Source: Lucinisca nassula
Lineage: Eukaryota; Mollusca; Bivalvia; Lucinida; Lucinidae
Assembly (NCBI GenBank): GCA_963580285.1
Contig: OY757010.1
Span: 69,407,659-69,471,658, forward strand
DNA: 64,000 nucleotides
Direction: 5' to 3'
Numbering within the stretch: the stretch's first letter is position 1; the number at the start of each line of letters is the position of its first letter. The translations under genes were made by a program, and so were the position numbers. Below the pieces are notes generated by a model. The model was not told where the DNA came from. It saw nothing but the letters and a program-made list of their open reading frames with translations, and did no database searches. Positions 55,113 through 63,704 of this stretch are shown piece after piece.

Positions 55113-55346
55113 TACAGTAAAATGCCTGTATTTAGACCACCTTTGGGACTTTTCAAAAGTGGTCTTAAACTTTGTTCAAAAGTGGTCTTAAAGACCACTT
55201 TTGGACAGTCCCAAAGGTGGTCCCTGACCAGAGGACACAGTGGGCAGAAAAAAACACAGGAAAATTAAGCGCAGCCTTCAAAATAAGCTTTTTAAAGCAG
55301 AATTTTTCTTAAATTTAGGTGGTCTTAATAGCGGAATTTCACTGTA
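55113..55346. mobile_element. TA-flanked MITE, mirror of 13.86 kb copy
   Basis: TA, CAGTAAAATGCC...GCGGAATTTCACTG, TA. The hairpin 'gaccacctttgggacttttc' and its complement is larger than in the left copy. Confidence 0.8.
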
Positions 55347-55365
55347 TTGTTTTGTCCCTGTGAAG

Positions 55366-56791
55366 CAGGGTTCGACATTAACCCAGGACAGATGGACATT
55401 GACTAGTGAAAAGCTGGTAAGGTCTAGTAATGTCATTGGTTGGCTGGGCCGAATTGTCCAGTTGAAAATCTGCCACCACAATTATTAAAAGCATGTTTTA
55501 ACTCATTTAGCAGAAAATTACGGAACCCGGGAAGGGACATGATTTTTTTTTTATTTTATAAGTTGTGCGCACAAGATAATATCTTGTGCGGACAAGATAT
55601 TATCTTGTGCGGACAACATTTTATCTTGTCCGCACAAGATATTATCTTGTGCGGACAAGATAATATCTTGTCCGCACAACATAATTTCTTGTCCGCACAA
55701 GATATTATCTTGTGCGGACAACATATTATCTTGTGCAGACAAGATATTATCTTGTCCGCACAAGATATTAAGTTGTGCGAACAAGATATTATCTTGTCCG
55801 CACAAGATAATATCTTGTCTGCACAACATAGATCTTGTGCGCACAAGATATTATTTTGTCCGCACAAGATATTATCTTGTCCGCACAAGATAATATCTTG
55901 TCCGCACAATATAATATCTTGTCCGCACAACATCCCAAGATCTATGTTGTGCAAACAAGATAATATGTTGTGCGAACAAGATAATATCTTGTCCGCACAA
56001 GATAATATCTTGTCTGCACAACATAGATCTTGTGCGCACAAGATATTATTTTGTCCGCACAAGATATTATCTTGTCCGCACAAGATAATATCTTGTCCGC
56101 ACAACATAATTTCTTGTCCGCACAAGATATTATCTTGTGCGGACAACATATTATCTTGTGCAGACAAGATATTATCTTGTCCGCACAAGATATTAAGTTG
56201 TGCGAACAAGATATTATCTTGTCCGCACAAGATAATATCTTGTCTGCACAACATAGATCTTGTGCGCACAAGATATTATTTTGTCCGCACAAGATATTAT
56301 CTTGTCCGCACAAGATAATATCTTGTCCGCACAATATAATATCTTGTCCGCACAACATCCCAAGATCTATGTTGTGCAAACAAGATAATATGTTGTGCGA
56401 ACAAGATAATATCTTGTGCGCACAAGATAATATCTTGTGCGCACAATATATTATGTTGTGCGAACAAGATCATATCTTGTCTGCACAAGATAATATCTTG
56501 TCCGCACAAGATAATATGTTGTCCGAACAAGATAATATCTTGTCCGCTCAAGATATTATCTTGTTCGCACAACATAATAAAAATAAAAAATCATGTCCCT
56601 TCCCGGGTTCCGTAGAAAATGGGTTTCTTTTTTCAGTTTGTTGCTGTAGTTTTTCTGTAACAATAGAAATATTCAACTAATGTATCACGTTAGTAGGATT
56701 TTCGTCATTTCTTTGGTCCAGTTGAAATGCGCATCCCAAGATTTAAAGGACCACCTTGCCCAGTTATTTGAACAGTTAATGTTGAACCCTG
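55366..56791. mobile_element. CAGGGTTCGACATTAAC-ended element split by a fold-back insertion
   Basis: Left end CAGGGTTCGACATTAACCC, right end GTTAATGTTGAACCCTG, an inverted pair. Subterminal 'gaattgtccagttgaaaatc' on the left and 'ggtccagttgaaatgc' on the right are in direct, not inverted, sense. Without the 1.1 kb insert it would be about 325 bp. The ends resemble hAT-type elements; no clear 8 bp duplication is left. The left arm lacks it at about 13,835-13,850. Confidence 0.6.
55519..56614. mobile_element. 1.1 kb fold-back element built of 21 bp palindromic units
   Basis: The terminal inverted repeats start TACGGAACCCGGGAAGGG and continue to about 30 bp (55,519-55,548 and 56,585-56,614), extended by T/A-rich runs. 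GAAAAT flanks both ends (55,513-55,518 and 56,615-56,620). Between about 55,560 and 56,575 lie some 48 units of 21 bp: the palindrome ACAAGATA-N-TATCTTGT (N is A or T) plus a 4 nt linker, mostly CCGC or its complement GCGG, sometimes GCGC, GCGA, TGCA-like or GCAA. A block of about 425 bp is duplicated (offset 425 between 55,681 and 56,106, and between 55,931 and 56,356). Because units are palindromic and 21 nt long, both strands are open with the same heptad (ILSAQDN/ILCGQDI types). That explains the 292-residue and 237-residue frames, which I do not regard as genes. Confidence 0.85.
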
Positions 56792-56799
56792 TAAACATA

Positions 56800-57090
56800 A
56801 CGATACTGTAACACACCCGTGCGACATAGTGCATTTTTTCCACACTTCGAAAATGGCTAATTTTCTGATGAAAATCTGTGATATTTTTGTTATTTTTACT
56901 TCAAACATAGGTTGTGGTTGCTCGTAACAACCGCCTCAGTGATGCCTGAGGCGGTTCCAAAGAGTACCCACAACCTATGTATTGGAGCATAAATAAGAAA
57001 AATAATGAATTACCTCGTAAACCCCAGTTTTCTCTATATAAAGTGGGGTTTAAGGGGTGTTCATTTTACGGACTTGTTCACGTGATGAGT
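56800..57090. mobile_element. Fold-back MITE, GAGGCGGTTC hairpin (variant 2), right arm only
   Basis: 'actgtaacacacccgtgcga', 'gaaaatggctaattttctga', 'ataggttgtggttgctcgta', 'cgcctcagtgatgcctgagg' 'cggttc', 'ctcgtaaaccccagttttct' and 'acggacttgttcacgtgatg'. Sister of 19,660-19,940. Confidence 0.7.
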
Positions 57091-57211
57091 TTACCAAAAT
57101 CTAAATTTCTACCTGTGTCTACATTTGTTGTGCACAAGACCAGTGAAATTTCAAGCCCTGAGCTGTCTTCATTACCTAAACTCATGAAGATTGAAAAATG
57201 AAATTTCAATT

Positions 57212-57620
57212 TTACCCATTTAGTACCGGAAACCCCAAAACGGGTATGCTGGCAAACAGTGCAGGCCCAGATCAGACGCCGCAGAACGCGGCGTCTGATC
57301 AGGGCCTACACTGTTTGCGAAAAGTTTAGCCATTTTCCAAATAAAGTTTGAAGAAAAATCAACCTGACAACCCTTAATTTTGGAATTAACTCCTGCTATA
57401 TTTAAGGAGGAAGATTCCATTTGCCGTTACAAAGAAGCCTCTGTGGTGTAGTGGTTACGCGACTCGCCTTGTAAACCAGGGGTCGCAGGATCCATCCCGG
57501 GCTTCTCCAGACTTTCGGATTAAATCTATAAACCGAGGTCCCGTCTCCGTATGACGTTAGCTGTTGGTGGGATGTAAAACTCAAATACTCACTCACTCCA
57601 TTTGGTACAAAAATGGTTAA
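57212..57620. mobile_element. TTAA MITE type 1 with nested SINE C, right arm only
   Basis: TTACCCATTTAGTACCGGAAACC to TTGGTACAAAAATGGTTAA, interrupted at 57,424-57,596. The hairpin GTGCAGGCCCAGATCAGACGCCGCAG...CGGCGTCTGATCAGGGCC is nearly perfect. The left arm has TTAA with no element at 13,727-13,735. Confidence 0.8.
57424..57596 (+). mobile_element. tRNA-headed SINE, family C, full length
   Basis: Head 'GAAGCCTCTGTGGTGTAGTGG' region with A-box TGGTGTAGTGG and a degenerate B-box (GGATCCATCCC), then 'gggcttctccagactttcgg', 'ggtcccgtctccgtatgacg' and 'ctgttggtgggatgtaaaac', and a short CTCA tail. Duplication TCCATTTG at 57,416-57,423 and 57,597-57,604. Confidence 0.8.
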
Positions 57621-58168
57621 TGTTTGTTTGTAGTAAATCTTCGATTTGTTTCAGTCATCAATTTATGAAATTTTCACACATTTTTCTTTTACCAAAACCC
57701 TTGATTCAATGTGGGCAATAAAGTTCTGAGCTATAAACCACAACTGTTCCATTATTTCTGACCAGAACTGAATGGATAGTTTTGTTCTTAATTTGTTCTT
57801 AATGAAAAGAACCATCTGAGTTTTGTTGTGTGGGGATAATAAATTTCATGGTCTACCTTATTAGAGCTTGCCCTTTGCAGAGGTGCCAGTGTAGGGGTCA
57901 GGGTAGAAAATTGACTCTGATTTACAAGCAGGGGTCAGGTTGACCACACACTGACATACTGTGAAGTTGTGGGAATGGTTTGATAGGTGGCCAGACAGTA
58001 TTGCAGAGGTGAAGTGTCTTGGGTTGTAAAGGTAAAACATTGCACAATTATCTCTTTTCCTATAAAATAACACCCACTGGCTTTCTTACAAAATTGAAAA
58101 TTAGAAATTTTGTTGAAATCAGCGCCAACTTGTTCAAAACTAACAATTATGTTGTTAGTCAGCACATT
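57621..58168. other. Right-arm mate of the low-divergence segment
   Basis: Mirror of 13.18-13.72 kb with about 2% differences by eye. No gene supported. Confidence 0.4.
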
Positions 58169-58382
58169 GTTAACCCTTATCCACCTGCATAAATTAATTT
58201 ATCCACCCCATTGTTGATTATCAACCAATCAAATTACTTGATTTGATATATTTGTTCAATTCACAAACTGCACGACAAACAATGAAGATCTTGATCAAAG
58301 GGCGTCTTCAGAAGCAGTCTGATCTGGATCTACACGGTTTGCAAAGATAGGGGTTGTCGTGTACAGCAAGATAAGAGTTAAA
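58169..58382. mobile_element. TTAA hairpin-core element (type 3), mirror of 13.0-13.18 kb
   Basis: TTAACCCTTATCCACCTGC, 'ttgttgattatcaaccaatc', 'caaacaatgaagatcttgat', 'cagaagcagtctgatctgga' and 'gcaagataagagttaa'. Confidence 0.65.
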
Positions 58383-58384
58383 TG

Positions 58385-58640
58385 GTTTGTTTGTTTGCAT
58401 TGGGAGTTTAACGGCCCAGTCAACACTGTTTAAGGTCATTTTTGAGCCGGTCAGTTTACCTATCCACACTTTTCCAGGGCAAGCTTATACATAAGCGGTT
58501 AACCAGTACAGTGCACATTCTTTCACCAGAAACTGACAACTGCCCTTCTTGAATCAGCAGAAGTGAGAGAATGACCGTAGAAAAGATTTCAGGATCAATC
58601 TCCACGAAAGAATGTTGCCGACCCCGGCAGGTATCGAAAC
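58385..58640 (-). mobile_element. SINE family D, head truncated, right arm only
   Basis: 'gcattgggagtttaacggcc', 'cagtcaacactgtttaaggt', 'ggttaaccagtacagtgcac' and 'gatcaatctccacgaaagaa' 'tgttgcc', ending at the B-box region ('ggtatcgaaaccgcg'). The left arm has nothing similar at about 12.97 kb. Confidence 0.75.
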
Positions 58641-58799
58641 CGCGTGTTCCTAAAAGAGTTAACTTGCAGCAAAATATACTGACATTTTTCAGGACAAAAT
58701 GTGAGTTGCTTCACATGAAATGTCAAAACTTATTTTCCCTGAAAAATAATTGAAGAAAATATGATTGTCATCTGCTCAAGAATTTTCTGCAGTGCTTGA

Positions 58800-59030
58800 A
58801 GGTTAACACATTGTGTTCTAGTGGACTTTTCCATTGCTAAATGTTGGAAAGTCCAGTTGTCATATAAGGGGGTGGTAGGCCTATTTTTTCATTTTTTCCA
58901 TTTTGGATGGAAAATTCTGTTCGAAAATAGTGCAGGCCCAGATCAGACGTCGCAGATTGCGACGACTGATCTAGGCCAGCACTGTTTGCCAAGGTTCCCC
59001 ATTAGGGGTTTCCCGCCTGCAATGGGCTAA
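58800..59030. mobile_element. TTAA MITE (type 4), mirror of 12.62 kb copy
   Basis: 'gttaacacattgtgttctag' to 'tcccgcctgcaatgggctaa', hairpin 'gcaggcccagatcagacgtc' with 'gcgacgactgatctaggcc'. It keeps a larger loop than the left-arm copy. Confidence 0.75.
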
Positions 59031-59076
59031 AATTCTAAAACTTGTTGGCTTTAAAAGAATTAAGGAACAAGACAGA

Positions 59077-59265
59077 TAGTAGGCCTGCCCAGACAAAGCG
59101 GTCCGAGTCGGCCTGTGCATGCTTATAAACCCTATTGGTTTCATTGGGCGGCAGGGCTTGAGATGTCATTTCATCTCAATGTCGGGTAAAAGTCCCATAA
59201 AATTGGAAGCAACGTCTCCAAAATGACCTTTACAGTGTTGACGAGGACGCTAAACCTCAAATCAA
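59077..59265 (+). mobile_element. SINE family A, 5' part deleted, mirror of 12.25 kb copy
   Basis: 'taggcctgcccagacaaagc' to 'cgctaaacctcaaatcaacc'. Confidence 0.75.
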
Positions 59266-59509
59266 CCAACGAACCAACTGTTGTTCTTAGCAGTTATATA
59301 AACATATATAAACATATTTTATATATAAACATATTTTTATTGAAAGTTGCAAATTTCAGACTTATAATTGAATTGCACACGAAATCCCCGCCTCCCATTA
59401 AAACCAATAGGGTTTATATATGTATGGACGGTCCAACTCGCATCACTTTGCCTGGGCAGGCTTAGACCGTCTAAGCAGGCAACTTTAGGCAATAAAGAAC
59501 CTGTGTTTA

Positions 59510-59736
59510 TTTTATTTTATTTTTTATTTTTGGTTTTGGTTTTACGGCCCTTTCAAAATTATTACATTCATATCGAGTCGATCGTTAATCAGAGGTGGGC
59601 GAAAACCGGAGTACCAGGACACTCCGTTGCAGAACTTGGCGTCTCACATGTGACCGGAGCGAGGCTCGGATCACAGCGGTGAGAGACCTAATGATCAAGA
59701 TTCAGCGCTCTTAACCACTAGGCCACGGAGGCCCGT
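59510..59736 (-). mobile_element. tRNA-headed SINE, family B, right arm only
   Basis: Minus-strand copy with head 'CGGGCCTCCGTGGCCTAGTG' and B-box GATCCGAGCC, and a T-rich plus-strand start (its A-rich tail). The duplication GAACCTGTGTTTA is at 59,497-59,509 and 59,737-59,749. The left arm carries the single empty copy, reverse-complemented, at 12,026-12,038. Confidence 0.9.
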
Positions 59737-59766
59737 GAACCTGTGTTTAGAAAATAGGGAGTTTTT

Positions 59767-59965
59767 GTTTGTTTGATTTGAGGTTTAACGTTACCGTCAA
59801 CACAGTATACGTCATTTTGGAGACGTTTTGTTTGTTTGTTTGATTTGAGGTTTAACGTCCCCGTCAACACTGTATAGGTCATTTTGGAGACGTTGCTTCC
59901 AATTTTGTTGGACTTTTACCCGACACTGAGATGAAGCCCTGTCGCCCAATGAAACCAATAGGGTT
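59767..59965 (-). mobile_element. SINE family A 3' ends in tandem at outer edge of right arm
   Basis: 'gtttgatttgaggtttaacg' occurs at about 59,770 and again at about 59,838, i.e. a partial tandem copy. The second runs to 'caatgaaaccaatagggttt', where homology to the left arm stops. Confidence 0.75.
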
Positions 59966-61335
59966 TAGTCCATCCGTCAGTCCGTCTGTCCGTCAATCTG
60001 TAAACTTTTCGTTTCCGGATAACTCCTCCTACAATTTGGGTCCGATCAAGCTGAAACTTCATACATAGTTAGACCATGATGTCGGGCAGCGCATATTGTT
60101 TCGAGGTTATGGTCCACCAAATATTAATAGAGCAATGCCCCTTTGATTTTTTTTGTAAACTTTTCGTTTCCGGATAATTCCGCCTACAGTTTACATCCGA
60201 TCAAGCTGAAACTTCATATTGTTTCAAGATTGTGGTCCACCAAATAATAATAGAGTTATGCCCCTTTGAAATGTTTTGTAAACGTTTCGTTTCTTGATGA
60301 CTTCTCCTACATTTTACATCCGATTTAGCTGAAACTTCATATATAATTAGACCATGCTGTGGGGCAGCGCTTATTGTTTCGAGGTTATGATCCACCAAAT
60401 AATAAAAGAGTAAACATCTTGTTTCCGGATAACTCCTCCTACATTTTAGATCCGATGATTTTGAAACTTTACATACAATAAGACCATGCTATGGAACAGT
60501 GCATATCATTTTGAGGTTAGGGTCTGCCAAATATTTCCAGAGTTATACCGCTTTAACAAATGTTTCCAAACATTCCGTTTCTGGATAACTCCTCTTACAT
60601 TTAACATCTAATGAAGCTGAAACATTACATCTAGTAAGACAATGATGTGGAACAGTGCATATTATTTTTAGGTTACAGTCCGCCAGCTATTACCAGAGTT
60701 ATTCCCCTTTCACATATTTACTAAACATATTTTGTTTCCGGATAATGCCTCCCACATTTTACATCTGATGAAGCCGATACTTTACGTATAGTTAGACTAT
60801 GATGTAGTCTGGCTCCAGACCCTTTCTTTACTTCTCTCTTTCTTTTTCTTTTTTTCTGGAAGGGACATAAAGCTTGCATGGCTTATAGAATTTTGTTTTA
60901 CTTCAGTCCCTTGGCTAGAAAGAAAGGTTTTTGTTCAGGGAAAGGTAACTTGAAATTGGATTAAAGAGGAACAGGATAAAATAATGTAAAGAGAGAGATG
61001 GATATAAAACAAAAACGACTGGAGCCAGTCTAGACTATGATGTTGAGCAGCACATATTATTTCAAGGTTACAGTCCACCACTTATTGCCAGAGTTATGCC
61101 TATATTATTTTGGGGTTATGGTCCACCAAATATTACCAACCATGAAAATCTGTTGGAGACAGGTAGTTTGAGCCATTGAGGGTTATTTATAGTTCCAGAT
61201 AAGAATATATGGAGCAAAGATTGTTCCTTGGTTACGTTCCACAAACCCAAACTTGTACAACAGTCAGTATATATATGCTCCATCTTACTAATTACCACGG
61301 GCGTATAATGCCCCGCTTGCGGAGCTCTTGTTGTA
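59966..61335. repeat. Pearl-like array with a CTGG-ended MITE inserted
   Basis: Starts with 'ccatccgtcagtccgtctgt', the microsatellite end in reverse. About seven diverged units carry 'cgtttccggataactcctcc', 'tacattttacatccgatgaa', 'gctgaaacttcatatatag', 'ttagaccatgatgtggggca' and 'aggttatggtccaccaaat'. It ends at the stem-like 'tgccccgcttgcggagctct'. Confidence 0.7.
60813..61030. mobile_element. CTGGCTCCAG-ended MITE with 12 bp duplication
   Basis: GTCTGGCTCCAGACCC...GACTGGAGCCAGTC with TAGACTATGATG immediately on the left (about 60,801-60,812) and again at the right (about 61,031-61,042). Same family as 48,079-48,291. Confidence 0.8.
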
Positions 61336-61607
61336 AGCAGCAAGTATTACAAACTAAAAATGTGCAGTCGCTCGATAATGGAGTGGAGGGGATCATCGAG
61401 AATCAATAGGGAGGTTGTTAGGATATTAAGGCAGATTTTCAGTGGATACACTGGGAAAAATTCATTTACTCAAAAACTGATAGCTCATTTGCCATGGCTG
61501 ATTCAAATTGTTCATGTCTCAGTTCATAGTGACTTTCTCTCAAAGCTCCAAATAAGAAATTGTGTGATACTTAAATGATCATAAGTATTGGGACGGGCAT
61601 GCCTTTA

Positions 61608-61660
61608 GAAGCCTCCGTGGTGTAGTGGTTATGTTACTCTGTTACGAGATGGAATAGGAA
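61608..61660 (+). mobile_element. SINE family C head fragment
   Basis: 'gaagcctccgtggtgtagtg' 'gttatgttactctgttacga' is only the 5' part of the tRNA-like head. Confidence 0.6.
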
Positions 61661-62137
61661 ACCTCTCTGGTGCTTATGCACATCTAAATTATTTTAGTAG
61701 ATATATGGTAGGGCGGTGCGAGTGAAATATTTTAGGTGAAATATGGTACGCAAACTGTGCGGCTCCATGAACAAGTCATGCACATATCATACGATGTATG
61801 CATGAGTGGTTTATAGAGAGCTGTTTTTACAATACAGGGGGCCGCTAAAAGGCCGAGTCCTATAGAATTTGCCTAAAAATCGCCAACCGCCAAATTGTGC
61901 CATATATGACTTTTATTCCCGTCACGTGTTGTGTGGGTGTTCGTTTTGACAGGAGTCATGTCATTGATTATAGGGTCGTTTCATCAATTTTTCCTATGGG
62001 AAATATACTATTTGAACGCAAATCCATTATCTACTCGATTTTTGCTATCTGGCTTTGTTTGTGGCTGGTATCTCCACCTCGCCACGAATTGAGCAAGGTA
62101 ATATGAGTAGGCATGATTTTCCGGTAATATTCATAGA

Positions 62138-62235
62138 TATATAAACCCTGAAAAAAGCGGACACTTTAGCAGCAGGTCAAGTTGTAAGAGTGAACACAAC
62201 ATTGTGACGGGGAAATAGAAAGTATATTGAAAGGT
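62138..62235 (+). promoter_or_regulatory. Possible TATA box and first-exon donor
   Basis: TATATAAA at 62,138-62,145 is followed about 90 bp downstream by AAG|GTATGT (62,231-62,239), a good donor match. The interval has no ATG, as a 5' untranslated exon might. Both motifs are common by chance, so this is only a candidate. Confidence 0.2.
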
Positions 62236-62339
62236 ATGTTAAATCTATGTTTAGTATTATTTTTGTATGAACATGCTTGTAGGTTTTGGAGGGGTTTACT
62301 TCTAGTATACCCCAACTTTCTGAAGCCTATTCTGAATTC

Positions 62340-62500
62340 ACTGTTGAGGCCTGTAGTGATTAGGCTACTAGCTTTGCCAGCTAGACGTCGCAGGATCGAT
62401 CCCAGGCTTCTCCAGTAGTAGAATGAGTCTTTCTAAGTGAGGTCCTGTCTCATGCTGACCCTAGATGTTGGTGAGACGTAAAGTTTGGACACCCGCTCAT
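62340..62500 (+). mobile_element. Diverged SINE family C copy
   Basis: 'gaggcctgtagtgattaggc', 'gtcgcaggatcgatcccagg' 'cttctccag', 'gaggtcctgtctcatgctga' and 'gatgttggtgagacgtaaag'. Confidence 0.65.
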
Positions 62501-63704
62501 TCTAGATTCATTTAGGCTTTTAGACCCCTTTTGTAGAATGTAATTAATAAACGCCGGGTCACTTGTTTGATCCATGACTTGTGACTAGCTGTGGTTAGAA
62601 AACCGTGGTTCCGTCCCAATATGATATTAGGTGTAGAGGGGACGTAAACTTAAGACGGGTTTAACCATATCTTCATCATCAGGGCAAACTCTTACAAGAG
62701 CCTGTCGGGTTATCCGTGATGATGAACCGTAATGAATTTTATTTTACAAGCATGTTCACGTTGATTAGAAATAATTTTGTTCAAGAAGAATTACGAGTTC
62801 ATTTTGTAATGATGCCGTTTTTGTCTGATAACTCAGTTTGTGCATGTATGTACATATAAAGAACGTGATGATGATAAGTGGGAGTATTTGGTCGCCACAC
62901 GTCATAACGGCCTGAGCGGCGGGGATGACGTCAGCTGCGTCATCGGCGTCGCGAGGACGGTTGTGACGGGGTGCCTACCAAATAGAGAGAATTTACGGCA
63001 AACAGTGTTGGCCCTTATGAGACACTAACAAATGTTGTGGATTATAGATGAAAATCTTCTGTTGTAGTTTCTATCTGTTATTAATGTATTGAATTTGTGA
63101 ATAGCTATATTTGTGAGCCGTGTCGCGGAGAAGGATATGAAATAGAGATTGTTATGTTTCCTGTAATTGGCGGCTGACCAGGTAGCGCAAAGGCGTGGTC
63201 TGTTCAATTGCCTCTTACTTGTGATAATGTAGTGAGCACAAATTTGATGAGTATTATGCTCAGTAGTAGTGAGCATTAATTGATTTTTGTAGTGCTCAGT
63301 AAGGAAACATGAACTTTGAGTATTATTGTGTCAAGCGCTGGGTGCTGATAATTTGATGCACAGTCAAGTTGAGTTCTGCTGTACGGTTATTTGTCGCATG
63401 CACTAATCAGCCTGTATGTCTGGTCGGCGCATGCGCAATAACGGTATATGCATGAACATATTCTTACTTCTCCGGGAGGGGGATCATGATATAGCATGTA
63501 TGTTTTGTGACTCGTTTCTAGTCCAGTTATCGTAATTTGCAGGCACAACAATGTGTGACCTGCTGCTACCTGCTTCATAGCAGCAGGTACTGGTACGACG
63601 CTAGGCGTTAGGGTCCAGCAAGGGCGGACAGACCGCCGTAATCAGCGCCTACCAGGGTAGAAGCAGAATCTAAATCATTGTTCGTTGTAAACAAATGTGA
63701 GACC
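62501..63704. other. Mostly unique sequence, no gene recognised
   Basis: A CRE-like TGACGTCA lies at about 62,925 in a locally GC-rich stretch. A hairpin-core remnant 'caaacagtgttggcc' is at about 63,000. An imperfect inverted repeat 'gttatttgtcgcatgc'/'gcatgcgcaataac' is at about 63,390-63,446. None is decisive. Confidence 0.35.

Larger units (their letters stand above)
41690..59965 (-). repeat. Right arm of giant inverted duplication
   Basis: Reverse-complement counterpart of 11,868-35,335. It lacks left-arm DNA at 28.11-31.76 kb (junction near 45,270), 23.78-25.34 kb (junction near 47,935), the LINE and the 582 bp TTAA element. It carries its own insertions at 48,079-48,291, 55,366-57,090, 57,212-57,620 and 59,510-59,736. 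Outer homology ends within SINE A fragments on both sides. Confidence 0.9.

Noticed and set aside
55440..56318. 292-residue plus-strand protein and its minus-strand counterparts
   Set aside because: Both strands and several frames are open because the unit is a palindrome of 21 nt; the composition is a monotonous heptad.
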